DNA of 64,000 nucleotides from Clostridia bacterium (GCA_900767415.1 CAAFYZ010000036.1:111523-175522), one strand, 5' to 3'. Numbered from the stretch's first letter, positions 47,632 to 56,229 are shown. Made by a program: numbers and translations. Notes: generated by a model from the letters alone, not told the origin.

Positions 47632-47676
47632 AAAAACAGTAAGGGAAATCTATCCCAAAACAAAGGAGAAGCTATC

Positions 47677-48849
47677 ATGGCTGATTTGAATGCGTTTGAA
47701 AAAAACCAGGAGAAAAAGACGATTGATGTGAATCGTAAAGTCCGTGTCGGTATCATCGGTACCGGTTGGATTGCCGAGTCGCACATGCACTCTTATCTGA
47801 AACAGCCCGATGTCGAAATCGTCGCGGGCGCCGATCTTGTCCCCGGAAAGGCAGAGGCGTTCTTCAAGAAATTCGGTCTTGAAAACGTCAAGTGCTATCC
47901 GAGCGGTGCGGCAATGGTTGCCGATAAGTCGCTGAAGCTCGATGCGGTTTCCGTTTGCACATATAACCGTCAGCACGCCCCCTGCGCGATCGAAGCGCTG
48001 AATGCCGGACTGAACGTCCTGCTCGAAAAGCCCTTCACCGTCACCACCGAAGAGGCGGTCGAGGTCATGCGCGCCGAGAAGAAGAGCGGCAAGATTCTTT
48101 CCATCGGTTTCCAGCCCAGAATGGACGAGAACATGAAGATGGTCAAGGCGGTCGTCCGCTCGGGCGTCCTCGGCAAGATTTATTACGTTCAGACGGGTGG
48201 CGGACGCCGCCGCGGAATTCCGACCCCGTTCGGTACGACCTTCATCGAAGATAAGACCGCAGGTATCGGCGCGCTCGGCGACATCGGTTGCTATTCGCTC
48301 GATATGGTATTGAACGCTCTCGGTTATCCGAAGCCGCTGACCGTCTCGGGTTATAAGTCGAACTTTTTCGGCACCGACCCGAACTATTGCAATTACGTCG
48401 CGATCGGTCATCCCGAGTATGCGAAGAAGTTTGAAGTCGATGACTTCGCCGCCGGCTTTGTCCGTATGGAAGGCGACATCATTCTCGACTTCCGTATCGC
48501 ATGGGCGATGAACATCGACACCCCGGGTGACACCATCATTCTCGGTACGAAGGGCGGTCTTCGTATTCCTTCGACCGACTGCTGGAACGGCACGATCGGC
48601 GGCGATCTCGTCCTCTATCACGAAGTGGCAGGCAAGCAGGTACAGACGAAGATCCCGCAGATCTTCCCCGCGGCAGGCGAACCCTCGAACTTCGACAAGA
48701 AGATCCGCACCTTCCTTGACGCCGTAAAAGACGGTGGAAAAGCACCCGTTCCTTCGTCGGAGATTCTGTACAACCAGGCGATCCTCGACGGTATCTCGAA
48801 GTCCTCGGCGGTCGGTCACGAGATCGCGATCGAAATCCCCGAGATCTGA
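47677..48849 (+). CDS. Gfo/Idh/MocA-family NAD(P)-dependent oxidoreductase
   Basis: 390 residues. Rossmann motif VRVGIIGTGWIAESHMHSYL near residue 24, then NVLLEKPFTVTTEEAV with the family's EKP lysine, and a GDIGCYSLDMVLNALGYP segment from the substrate-binding domain. It probably oxidises or reduces a sugar or inositol derivative. ATG 47677 follows AAAGGAG. Its partner, a sugar isomerase/epimerase, begins 73 bp downstream, a pairing typical of inositol or rare-sugar pathways. Confidence 0.9.
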   Translation: MADLNAFEKNQEKKTIDVNRKVRVGIIGTGWIAESHMHSYLKQPDVEIVAGADLVPGKAEAFFKKFGLENVKCYPSGAAMVADKSLKLDAVSVCTYNRQHAPCAIEALNAGLNVLLEKPFTVTTEEAVEVMRAEKKSGKILSIGFQPRMDENMKMVKAVVRSGVLGKIYYVQTGGGRRRGIPTPFGTTFIEDKTAGIGALGDIGCYSLDMVLNALGYPKPLTVSGYKSNFFGTDPNYCNYVAIGHPEYAKKFEVDDFAAGFVRMEGDIILDFRIAWAMNIDTPGDTIILGTKGGLRIPSTDCWNGTIGGDLVLYHEVAGKQVQTKIPQIFPAAGEPSNFDKKIRTFLDAVKDGGKAPVPSSEILYNQAILDGISKSSAVGHEIAIEIPEI

Positions 48850-48922
48850 AAATGACTACGGTCTGCCTCTGCCCCGCGCGGCGGGGGCAGATCTCACTTT
48901 TGAAACGAACAAAGGAGCAGAT

Positions 48923-49765
48923 ATGAAAAAAATCAATGTCGGTATCCAGCTTTACGGTGTAAAACAAGCGATGAAAGAAGATTTTGAAGGCACGATCCGT
49001 GCCGTCGCCGAGATGGGATACGAATATGTGGAATTTGCCGGATATTTCGATAAGACCGGAGAAGAGATCAGAGACATTCTGAATCGGTACGGACTGAAGT
49101 GCATTTCGGTTCACCAGAGCTGCGACTTCTTCGACGAGAATCCCGAGGAGAAAATCCGGTTTTTGAAGACCTTCGGCGTAAAATACGTGGTTCAGCCGTG
49201 GTACGACGTGTCGAAACTTGCCGGTACGCCCGCATGGGAGGAGACCGTGAAAAAATTCCGCGCGACGGCAGACCTTCTGAAAGCGCACGGCATGATGTTC
49301 GGCTATCATAACCACGATTTCGAATTTCAAAAATATGAAGGCAAGTTCCTGCACGACTACATCTTCGACGCCATTCCGAAGGACGAGATCGTTCCCGAAC
49401 TCGATACCTGCTGGGTTCGCTATGCGGGCGTTTCCCCGGAGGAGAAGATCCGCGAGTTCGCCGGCAGAGTCGAGATCGTACATCTGAAAGACTTCACTTG
49501 CAAAGAACTTGCCGCAGGTCCCGTCTACGACCTCATCGACACCAACGGCAAATCGACGAAAAAGCCCGCGTCCCGCGAGGAGAACGGCTTTGAGTTCCGT
49601 CCGCTCGGCATGGGAATGCAGAACTTCGACGCCATTCTGAAAGCGTGCGAAGAGAGCGGCACCGAGCTTGTGATCGTCGAGCAGGATCGGGTCTACGACG
49701 GCATGAGCGAGTTGGAAGCGGCGAAGATTTCGAGAGAATATCTGAAGAACCGTTTCGGACTTTGA
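48923..49765 (+). CDS. Sugar phosphate isomerase/epimerase (xylose isomerase-like TIM barrel)
   Basis: 280 residues. AP_endonuc_2-type TIM barrel with metal ligands spread over the sheet: EFAGYF, FGYHNHDFEF, ELDTCWVRYAG, VEIVHLKDF, LVIVEQDRVYDG. It likely isomerises or epimerises a keto-sugar or inosose. ATG 48923 follows AAAGGAG; the open frame upstream runs into the previous gene and is not used. Probably co-transcribed with the Gfo/Idh gene, ending at a terminator. Confidence 0.88.
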   Translation: MKKINVGIQLYGVKQAMKEDFEGTIRAVAEMGYEYVEFAGYFDKTGEEIRDILNRYGLKCISVHQSCDFFDENPEEKIRFLKTFGVKYVVQPWYDVSKLAGTPAWEETVKKFRATADLLKAHGMMFGYHNHDFEFQKYEGKFLHDYIFDAIPKDEIVPELDTCWVRYAGVSPEEKIREFAGRVEIVHLKDFTCKELAAGPVYDLIDTNGKSTKKPASREENGFEFRPLGMGMQNFDAILKACEESGTELVIVEQDRVYDGMSELEAAKISREYLKNRFGL

Positions 49766-49786
49766 TTTTTCACCCGGACGACGGAC

Positions 49787-49826
49787 AGAAGCGGCAGGGG
49801 ACAGCACCTCTGCCGCTTCTTCTTTT
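49787..49826 (+). terminator. Terminator after the sugar isomerase gene
   Basis: AGAAGCGGCAG and CTGCCGCTTCT enclose a 12-nt loop, then TCTTTT. Confidence 0.83.
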
Positions 49827-49864
49827 GCGTCCGAAAAAGTTTTCTGCAAAATTGAGCAAAACTC

Positions 49865-49893
49865 TTGAAAAAACAACCAAAGTGTTGTATACT
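49865..49893 (+). promoter_or_regulatory. Promoter of the phosphoribosyltransferase gene
   Basis: TTGAAA (49865-49870), 17 bp, TATACT (49888-49893). Confidence 0.8.
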
Positions 49894-49928
49894 GGTTAAG
49901 GTAAAAAACGGATAGTGAGGTATTCATT

Positions 49929-50480
49929 ATGGTATACAGACTGAAAGTTGCCGGCATCGAGCGCGACCTGCCCCTTTGCCCGATCGGCGATAATATGAAC
50001 ATTGCGGCGTTTATTCTCTTCGGAGACGTCGAGTTGACCGAGCGTTGCGCCGCCGAACTTTATAAGAAGGCACCCGAGCACGATGTCATGATTACCGCGG
50101 AGTCGAAGGGGATTCCCCTGATTCACGCCATGTGCCGCAATTCGGGGAAAAATCGCTATATCCTCGCGAGAAAATCGATTAAACTCTATATGAGAGATGT
50201 CGTAAAATGCGAGGTGCAGTCGATCACCACATCGGCAAAGCAGACGCTTTATATCAACGGCGACGACGCCGAATATATGAAAGGGAAGCGCGTTCTGATC
50301 GTTGACGACGTCATCAGCACGGGCGGCTCGCTTCATGCTCTGGAGAGTCTTGTCGAGCAGTCGGGCGGACAGATCGTCGGTAAGATGGCGATTCTTGCCG
50401 AGGGCGACGCCATCGAGCGGCATGATATCATCTGCCTCGGGAAGCTTCCGCTTTTCGACGGACAGGGGAACGAACTGTAA
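49929..50480 (+). CDS. Purine phosphoribosyltransferase (adenine-type or related)
   Basis: 183 residues. The PRPP-binding loop RVLIVDDVISTGGSLHALE (near residue 120) marks a type I phosphoribosyltransferase; the upstream MITAESKGIPLIHAM resembles Apt/Xpt proteins. It would convert a purine base plus PRPP to the nucleotide. Substrate choice between adenine and xanthine cannot be fixed by eye. Start 49929; GTGAGG lies upstream. Stands alone between promoter and terminator. Confidence 0.8.
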   Translation: MVYRLKVAGIERDLPLCPIGDNMNIAAFILFGDVELTERCAAELYKKAPEHDVMITAESKGIPLIHAMCRNSGKNRYILARKSIKLYMRDVVKCEVQSITTSAKQTLYINGDDAEYMKGKRVLIVDDVISTGGSLHALESLVEQSGGQIVGKMAILAEGDAIERHDIICLGKLPLFDGQGNEL

Positions 50481-50484
50481 AAGA

Positions 50485-50517
50485 CAAAAAAGACTGCCAT
50501 CACGGCAGTCCTTTTTT
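50485..50517 (+). terminator. Terminator after the phosphoribosyltransferase gene
   Basis: AAAAAAGACTGCC, loop ATCAC, GGCAGTCCTTTTTT. Confidence 0.88.
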
Positions 50518-50557
50518 GCGCCTTTTTGATTTTCCTGTATTTTCCGGTTGCAATCCC

Positions 50558-50587
50558 GCGTAAAGTCTTCTCGTGCGGGCAATACTT
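50558..50587 (+). promoter_or_regulatory. Candidate sigma-F-type promoter of sigG
   Basis: GCGTA (50558-50562), 15 bp, GGCAATACTT (50578-50587). The -10 fits the sigma-F consensus GGNRANANTW at every position; the -35 fits GYWTA at 4 of 5, and the spacing is the expected 15. Confidence 0.55.
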
Positions 50588-50619
50588 TTCCTAACGAAAA
50601 CAAAAGGAAGTTTTGCCCG

Positions 50620-51396
50620 ATGCGAACAGGAAAAGTGGAAATCTGCGGTGTCAATACTTCGGGGTTGAAGACTTTGAACGAGGAAGAAAAGCAGTCCCTG
50701 CTGAAACGTGCGCATGAAGGCGACGAAGGGGCGAGAGAAGAACTCGTCATGGGGAATCTGCGCCTTGTCCTCAGCGTGATCGGACGGTTTCAGGCGCGGC
50801 GCGAGAGCGTCGACGATCTTTTTCAGGTCGGCTGTGTCGGACTTCTGAAAGCCATCGACAACTTCAACACCGAACTCAACGTGCGCTTTTCCACCTATGC
50901 CGTGCCGATGATCATCGGCGAGGTGCGAAGGTATCTCAGAGACAACAACTCCGTGCGCGTCAGCCGCGGGATGCGCGACCTCGCCTACAAGGCGTTGCAG
51001 GTCAGAGAAGAGATCGCGAAAAAAGAGGCGCGGGACGCCACCGTCTCCGAGATTGCCGCCCGCCTCGGCGAGAGCGAAAAGAGCGTGTCCCGCGCCCTGG
51101 AAGCCATCGTCGAGCCGATGTCTCTCTACGATTCGGTATACAACGACGGCGAGGATTCCGTCTATGTCATCGACCAGATCAAGGACGACGAGTCGACCGA
51201 CGATACGTGGGTAGAGAACATTGCCTTAAAAGAAGCACTCAAAAAACTGAATCCGCGGGAACTCGGGATCATCACCCGCCGCTTTTACAGGGGCAGGACG
51301 CAGACGGAGATCGCCGCCGAGATCGGCATCTCGCAGGCGCAGGTCTCCCGCCTCGAAAAGGGCGCGATCGGTAAACTGCGAAAAATGATGGAATAG
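50620..51396 (+). CDS. sigG: RNA polymerase sporulation sigma factor G
   Basis: 258 residues. The N-terminal KVEICGVNTSGL is a sigma-G hallmark. Region 2 reads GNLRLVLSVIGRF, DLFQVGCVGLLKAIDNF and RFSTYAVPMIIGEVRRYLRDNN; region 4 ends TEIAAEIGISQAQVSRLEKGAIGKL. It drives late forespore genes. ATG 50620 follows AAGGAAG; the short upstream extension is rejected. The candidate sigma-F promoter fits the usual forespore cascade. spoIIG genes (spoIIGA, sigE) are not in the window. Confidence 0.95.
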   Translation: MRTGKVEICGVNTSGLKTLNEEEKQSLLKRAHEGDEGAREELVMGNLRLVLSVIGRFQARRESVDDLFQVGCVGLLKAIDNFNTELNVRFSTYAVPMIIGEVRRYLRDNNSVRVSRGMRDLAYKALQVREEIAKKEARDATVSEIAARLGESEKSVSRALEAIVEPMSLYDSVYNDGEDSVYVIDQIKDDESTDDTWVENIALKEALKKLNPRELGIITRRFYRGRTQTEIAAEIGISQAQVSRLEKGAIGKLRKMME

Positions 51397-51457
51397 AAAA
51401 AAAGAAAAACCGAAAATTATCCGCAATAAAAAGAAAGAAAAAAGCAAACCGCGCATG

Positions 51458-51498
51458 ATATGCACCTCCAAAAGTGTCTAACTTATGGAGGTGCATAT
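51458..51498. repeat. 41-bp palindromic element between sigG and spoIVB
   Basis: Arms of 13 bp, ATATGCACCTCCA (51458-51470) and TGGAGGTGCATAT (51486-51498), enclose the 15-nt loop AAAGTGTCTAACTTA. The loop sequence GTGTCTAACTTA resembles ends of IS3-like elements. No T-run follows the arms directly. Confidence 0.65.
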
Positions 51499-51558
51499 TA
51501 TATCTTTACGGGCTGTTTTTGAAAAGAATACTTTACATTTCGATAAAGAATCAACCTT

Positions 51559-52728
51559 TCACGCCGCTTCGGGCAGAACCTCTTCCGGCATGGCAGCGAG
51601 CATATTTTCGATAAAGATACCGTATCCTTCGGTCGGGTCGCCGACCATGACGTGCGTGACGGCACCGATCAGTTTTCCGTCCTGCAGGATCGGACTGCCG
51701 CTCATGCCCCGCACGATCCCGCCCGTCATGGCGATCAGCGTCGGATCGGTGACCGTAATGCGGAAGGATTTTGTATTTTCGGAGGTTTTATGGATTTCGT
51801 GAATGTTGATTTCATAGGCGACGGGCGTCTCGCCCTTGACCGTGGAGAGAATGGTTGCCCGTCCTTCGTGCACCTCTTCCCGTGTTCCGATCGGGACGGT
51901 CGCCGCCGCACGATCGACGTGTTCCAACGTTCCGAACACCCCGCATTCGCTGTTCCCGAGAAGTTCGCCGACGGTATTTCTTTTCAAGACACCGTGCAAC
52001 TCTCCCGGTTTTCCGCTTTCTCCCCGACGCACGCCGCCGAGAATCACATCGGTTACCGTCCCTTCTTCCATCTCGACGAGATCACCCGTGTCCGGGTCGC
52101 AGATCCCGTGCCCCAGTCCGCCGAACGCACCCGTCTTCGGGTCGATGAAGGTTACCGTGCCGATCCCCGCCGCGCCGTCGCGCACGAGAATCCCGAGTTT
52201 TCCTTCTCCCGCCGCACCGCTCGGCGTGACGGTGACGTCGAGCTCTTCCTCACCGCGGCGTACCCGAATCAGGAGAGATCCTTCCGCCGCACGGATTTTT
52301 TCGCTTACGTCGGCGGCACTGCTGACACTCTCGCCGTTCACCGAGAGGATCACGTCGCCGACGGCGAGCGGCGTCTTCCCGGCATTTTCCCGGATCTCGG
52401 TAATGCTGACCCCGCGCTGCTTGATTTTCACACCGAAAATGTTGCCGCCCGGAATCAGCGAGAGCGTTTTTTCTTTTTCGCCCTTCCCGGTCAGAAGTTC
52501 GAGGAAACGGGAGGATACCTTCATATCGTCCGCCGCTACCGCCTCTTCCGTCTCTGCGGAAAGAGAGGAGGGGAGAGACGGCTCCGCACGTTCATTTGCG
52601 GGCGGGAGGGACACGACGTCTTCCCCCGCCGTCTCCCGCACGGCATACGATACGGGGCATACGACAGAGGAAAGCAAAACGGCACACAGGAGAAAGAGAG
52701 ATAAGGTAGGGAATTTTGTATTTTTCAT
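51559..52728 (-). CDS. spoIVB: SpoIVB peptidase
   Basis: 389 residues from ATG 52728 (a GTG two codons earlier has a closer ribosome site and is possible). N-terminal signal anchor (LSLFLLCAVLLSSVVCPVSYA). A PDZ domain (residues ~88-168; GVSITEIRENAGKTPLAVGDVILSVNGE). A C-terminal S55 protease with the active-site GMSGSPILQDGKLIGAVTHV. In sporulation it is made in the forespore under sigma-G and signals SpoIVF to activate pro-sigma-K. It converges on sigG. Confidence 0.95.
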   Translation of the reverse strand: MKNTKFPTLSLFLLCAVLLSSVVCPVSYAVRETAGEDVVSLPPANERAEPSLPSSLSAETEEAVAADDMKVSSRFLELLTGKGEKEKTLSLIPGGNIFGVKIKQRGVSITEIRENAGKTPLAVGDVILSVNGESVSSAADVSEKIRAAEGSLLIRVRRGEEELDVTVTPSGAAGEGKLGILVRDGAAGIGTVTFIDPKTGAFGGLGHGICDPDTGDLVEMEEGTVTDVILGGVRRGESGKPGELHGVLKRNTVGELLGNSECGVFGTLEHVDRAAATVPIGTREEVHEGRATILSTVKGETPVAYEINIHEIHKTSENTKSFRITVTDPTLIAMTGGIVRGMSGSPILQDGKLIGAVTHVMVGDPTEGYGIFIENMLAAMPEEVLPEAA

Positions 52729-52837
52729 CGTCACACAATCCTTTTCGGAAAACTCGGCAACAGATTTGCCACGCTGTTAACTTGCGCAAAAACGCCCTCG
52801 GATATGTGTAACAAAAAAAGGGAAAACGCATTTTCCG

Positions 52838-52867
52838 AAAAAGAAAAGCGGCGGCAAAAGCCGCCGC
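52838..52867 (-). terminator. Terminator after the 53407-52874 gene
   Basis: Minus strand GCGGCGGC, loop TTTT, GCCGCCGC, then TTTTCTTTTT. Confidence 0.8.
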
Positions 52868-52873
52868 CGTGAT

Positions 52874-53407
52874 TTATTCGGGAGTTTTTTCGTTTTCATT
52901 GTTTTTCGGTGCAATCGACGCGAGCATACGGGAAAGTGCCGCGAGAAGAAGATCCTCCGAGGGAGCATATACCGCGATATGCAGTTTTTCCGCCGGGTCG
53001 AAGCGGAAGCAATAGCGGTTTTCGCCGATGCCGTAAAAGGAGATGTCGGAATAGGAGGCGACCGTCCGGATCTCCCGCCCGATTTTGTCGGGGAGAGATG
53101 CGTCGGCGGGCAATGCGACGCACAGGACGGGCGCCGGTGTCGAACGGTAGGAGAATCCGATGCGCCCGTGCGACAGTGCCGCGCGGAACAGATGACGTAA
53201 CCCGTAGGCGAACCCTTCCGCCCAGAAATAAAGATATCCGTCACCCGGGAGAATCTCCTCCGTATAATATGCGCCGCGGAAGTTCTCCGAAAGGTAAGAG
53301 AAAAGAGAACGTATCATACCGCGCTCGGAAAACGTCCGCTTGGAAAGGTCGACCGTCCGCGCAAGAAACGCGTCTTCGTCACAGTCGGAAAATTGCGTAC
53401 GCTTCAT
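52874..53407 (-). CDS. Uncharacterised protein between the foldase-like lipoprotein and spoIVB
   Basis: 177 residues, no signal peptide and no clear membrane helix; not recognised. The core RFDPAEKLHIAVYA and ALSHGRIGFSYRSTPAPVL suggest an alpha/beta globular fold, and the tail (KNNENEKTPE) is polar. ATG 53407 overlaps the stop of the upstream gene by 4 bp, so both are made from one transcript. Position beside spoIVB is consistent with, but does not prove, a sporulation role. Confidence 0.65.
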   Translation of the reverse strand: MKRTQFSDCDEDAFLARTVDLSKRTFSERGMIRSLFSYLSENFRGAYYTEEILPGDGYLYFWAEGFAYGLRHLFRAALSHGRIGFSYRSTPAPVLCVALPADASLPDKIGREIRTVASYSDISFYGIGENRYCFRFDPAEKLHIAVYAPSEDLLLAALSRMLASIAPKNNENEKTPE

Positions 53408-54507
53408 GAATCGCTCCCTCTGAAAAGAGAAGAAATGTCAATAGTTTTTGTCATTTCCGCACTTTTCTTCATGGATTCACTCTTGGAAGCGAAGATTTTC
53501 CCGATCTCGTTTTGCAGATAATTTTCTTTTACGGAGTCCTTTGAAAAGAGGAAATTCTCTTCGCTCTTTTCTCCGCGGTAAAGAATATAATAGCCCGATT
53601 CCGTCCCCGTGCTCGTCGCGACGGGCGCGGAGGTTTCGCCGACGGCGAGCGAGAACGCCGCGCGCGTGACCTCTTCATAATAAGAAGACGGCAGGGTATA
53701 TCGACCGATGGTATGGCCGGCGAGCACTTCGCTCCCGGGCGTCGTCGTCTGCCCGATCATATAGTTTGCGACCGCCGTCTCGTCGGATTTTGCCGCGACG
53801 GCGTCGCGGATCTCTTTGGCACGGCTCGCGGAATAACTTCTTCCGTCAAGGAAGATCCACAGCACCCGCACGCTGTCCTCCCCGAAATAATAGGAGCGCA
53901 GGTCCTCTTCCGTCGGAACGAGTTTCGGCGCCGTTTTTTCGTTCCCGTATTCGTCGAGTGTGCCGAGGTAATAGTCCTGCACGGCACGCATCGAAATCAG
54001 ATAGCGGAACAGGAGAACCTGTACCGAATAGTTGAGATGCTGGCTTTCGAGATAGGCGAGGTATTTTTCGTAAGAACCGTGCCCTTCGACGCTCATACCG
54101 TCGATATAGCCGCCTTCCACGCTTGCCTTGATATAGGCGTTGATTTTTGCCTCCGCCTCTTTGCCGTAAGGGTCGAACCCGATGTCGCGGGCGGCGGACA
54201 GGGCGGCGTAAATCTCTGCCGTCTCGGTAAAGATTTTTTCGTTGATCCGCGCAAAGAGCGCGTCGCTTCCGTCTTTTGACCAGAGGGAAGTATCGCCGCC
54301 GTCGAAGGTTTCGCGATAGGTCAGAAAGAGCGCGCGATAAAGCTCGAAGGGGACATCGACCGAGCGGTTACCGTCGGTCATCGTCATGACGGTCGCACGC
54401 TCTTCTTCCGTGCTTTCGACCGGGGGATATTCCGCCTTTTTCGCACAGCCGAAAAAGGAGAAGAGAAGAGCAAACAGAAGACAAAGGATACCGGACTTTC
54501 TTTTCAT
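53404..54507 (-). CDS. PrsA/parvulin-like lipoprotein (peptidyl-prolyl isomerase type)
   Basis: 367 residues. The signal peptide ends in FFGC, so Cys21 is the likely lipidated residue; the -3 residue is Phe rather than Leu, a weaker lipobox. The middle is helical (SurA/PrsA N-domain-like), and residues ~200-330 form a parvulin-like unit (SVRVLWIFLDGR, then AFSLAVGETSAPVATSTG and GYYILYRG). It would act outside the membrane as a foldase or chaperone. Several catalytic histidines of parvulins are not obvious, so it may be chaperone-only. Its own sigma-A promoter lies upstream. Confidence 0.72.
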   Translation of the reverse strand: MKRKSGILCLLFALLFSFFGCAKKAEYPPVESTEEERATVMTMTDGNRSVDVPFELYRALFLTYRETFDGGDTSLWSKDGSDALFARINEKIFTETAEIYAALSAARDIGFDPYGKEAEAKINAYIKASVEGGYIDGMSVEGHGSYEKYLAYLESQHLNYSVQVLLFRYLISMRAVQDYYLGTLDEYGNEKTAPKLVPTEEDLRSYYFGEDSVRVLWIFLDGRSYSASRAKEIRDAVAAKSDETAVANYMIGQTTTPGSEVLAGHTIGRYTLPSSYYEEVTRAAFSLAVGETSAPVATSTGTESGYYILYRGEKSEENFLFSKDSVKENYLQNEIGKIFASKSESMKKSAEMTKTIDISSLFRGSDS

Positions 54508-54535
54508 GGGACACTCCGCAAAAAAAGTTTTTTCC

Positions 54536-54565
54536 AGTATACCATATCCCGAAATCGAAAATCAA
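54536..54565 (-). promoter_or_regulatory. Promoter of the foldase-like lipoprotein gene
   Basis: Minus strand TTGATT (54565-54560), 18 bp, TATACT (54541-54536). Confidence 0.7.
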
Positions 54566-54613
54566 GTGCGAAGAAGAAAAAACTCGTAAAACGCGCGAAA
54601 AATCGGAAAAAAC

Positions 54614-54642
54614 TTGACATACAAAGGAAAGAATGATATAAT
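54614..54642 (+). promoter_or_regulatory. Promoter of ruvX
   Basis: TTGACA (54614-54619), 17 bp, TATAAT (54637-54642): a perfect consensus. Confidence 0.88.
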
Positions 54643-54702
54643 AGACGGGAAAAACGGGATTTTCACGGAAAGGACGACGGCACACCCGCCGCCGCGCGAA
54701 AA

Positions 54703-55140
54703 ATGGAGAAAATGCACGGAAAATATCTCGGCGTCGATTACGGCGATGTCCGCACGGGACTCTCGGAATGCGATGCGAGCGGCACGCTCGCGAGCGGGAT
54801 CACCACCGTAAAAGAGGGAGGTATGCGCAATACCGCTCTCCGCGTAGCGAAAGAAGCCGCCCTGCGCGGCTGCGTGAAGATCGTCGTCGGACTGCCGAAG
54901 AACATGGATGGTACCGAAGGGGAGCGGGCGAAGACGGTGCGCGCGTTCGCCGACCTGCTGACGCATGAGACGGAGGTGCCCGTCGTCCTCTCGGACGAGC
55001 GCATGACGACCATGGCGGCATACCGCTATCTCGGTGAGACCGCGACCTACGGGAAAAAGAGAAAAGCGGCGGTCGATACCCTCTCCGCCGAGATCATTTT
55101 ACAGGATTACATAGACGCCGAACGGCGCAAAAACGGATAA
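54703..55140 (+). CDS. ruvX: YqgF/RuvX-family nuclease (Holliday junction resolvase-like, pre-16S rRNA processing)
   Basis: 145 residues. RNase H-like fold: LGVDYGDVRTGLS with Asp12, IVVGLPKNMDG, VLSDERMTTMAA and the C-terminal AAVDTLSAEIILQDYID with the last acidic residue. The family processes the 5' end of 16S rRNA in several bacteria. Start is ATG 54703; an in-frame ATG at 54712 has GGAG nearby and is the alternative. Confidence 0.92.
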   Translation: MEKMHGKYLGVDYGDVRTGLSECDASGTLASGITTVKEGGMRNTALRVAKEAALRGCVKIVVGLPKNMDGTEGERAKTVRAFADLLTHETEVPVVLSDERMTTMAAYRYLGETATYGKKRKAAVDTLSAEIILQDYIDAERRKNG

Positions 55141-55155
55141 AAGGAAGGAATTGTC

Positions 55156-56229
55156 ATGGAAGAAACAACGGGCACGGGATTTCGCGGTTTTCTGAAAAGG
55201 AAGAACATTACCCTCTCGCCGAAACTCTATTTTGTCGACGCAATGGGGACGATGGCACTCGGACTCTTCGCCTCTCTTCTGATCGGTACGATCTTTTCGA
55301 CCCTGAATACGTATGTCGGGTGGAGCGTGCTTGCCGAGATGGCAAAGTATGCGAATCTCGCGACGGGTGCCGTCCTCGGCATCGCCGTCGCCACCGCGTT
55401 GAAAGCACCGCCCCTCGTCCTCTTCGCCGCCGGTGCGGTCGGTCTTGCCGGGAACGGGATGTCCACCGTCTTTTTGTTTGACGGGGTGGAAAAATCGGTG
55501 AGTGCGGGACCCGCGGGCGCGTTCCTTTGCGCTCTCGTCGCGGTCGAGATCGGTAAGATGGTCTCCAAAGAGACGAAGATCGACATTCTCGTAACGCCGG
55601 TTACGACGATTTTCGTCGGCGTCGGGCTTGCCGCCCTCATCTGCCCCGGCATTGCGTGGGTGGTCTATCAGCTCGGTAATTTCATCAACGAGACGACGAA
55701 GGTCATGCCTTTCCTGATGGGCGTCGTCCTCTCGGTCGTGGTCGGCGTCATTCTGACCCTTCCGATCAGCTCGGCGGCGATCTGCGCGATGATCGGCATC
55801 ACGGGTCTTGCCGGCGGTGCCGCAACCGCGGGGTGCTGTGCACAGATGATCGGCTTTGCCGTCATCTCCTTCCGCGAGAACCGCTGGAGCGGTCTTGTCG
55901 CGCAGGGGCTCGGAACTTCCATGCTTCAGATGGGCAACATCGTGAAGCGTCCTTTGATCTGGATTCCTCCGACGCTCGCTGCGGCGATCACGGGACCGAT
56001 CGCCACCTGCCTTTTCAAACTGGAATGCACCGGCGTCAGCGCGGGCATGGGCACTTGCGGTCTTGTCGGACCGATCGGTATTTTCACCGACATGGGCTTC
56101 ACGACGGGATCGGTGGTCGGCGTGGTATTGACCTGTCTTGTTCTTCCCGCCGTCCTCTCGCTGTTGTTCGCCGAGGTCATGCGTCGCCTCGGTTGGATCC
56201 GCGAGGGCGATATGAAACTGGAACTCTGA
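55156..56229 (+). CDS. PTS EIIC-like membrane protein (PF13303 type)
   Basis: 357 residues with about ten membrane helices, Gly-rich (GLAGNGMSTVFLF; GLAGGAATAGCCAQMIGFAVISF; ECTGVSAGMGTCGLVGPIGIF). It matches the EIIC_2 family, related to PTS transporters but lacking the usual IIA/IIB phosphoryl domains. No other PTS gene is nearby, so it may be an uncoupled carrier or sensor. It lies 15 bp after ruvX, so it is probably co-transcribed. Confidence 0.78.
   Translation: MEETTGTGFRGFLKRKNITLSPKLYFVDAMGTMALGLFASLLIGTIFSTLNTYVGWSVLAEMAKYANLATGAVLGIAVATALKAPPLVLFAAGAVGLAGNGMSTVFLFDGVEKSVSAGPAGAFLCALVAVEIGKMVSKETKIDILVTPVTTIFVGVGLAALICPGIAWVVYQLGNFINETTKVMPFLMGVVLSVVVGVILTLPISSAAICAMIGITGLAGGAATAGCCAQMIGFAVISFRENRWSGLVAQGLGTSMLQMGNIVKRPLIWIPPTLAAAITGPIATCLFKLECTGVSAGMGTCGLVGPIGIFTDMGFTTGSVVGVVLTCLVLPAVLSLLFAEVMRRLGWIREGDMKLEL

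Larger units (their letters stand above)
47476..47676. other. Leader region of the Gfo/Idh operon
   Basis: AT-rich. Holds the terminator at 47535-47561, the promoter at 47603-47631 and the ribosome site AAAGGAG before ATG 47677; I see no coding frame. Confidence 0.6.
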
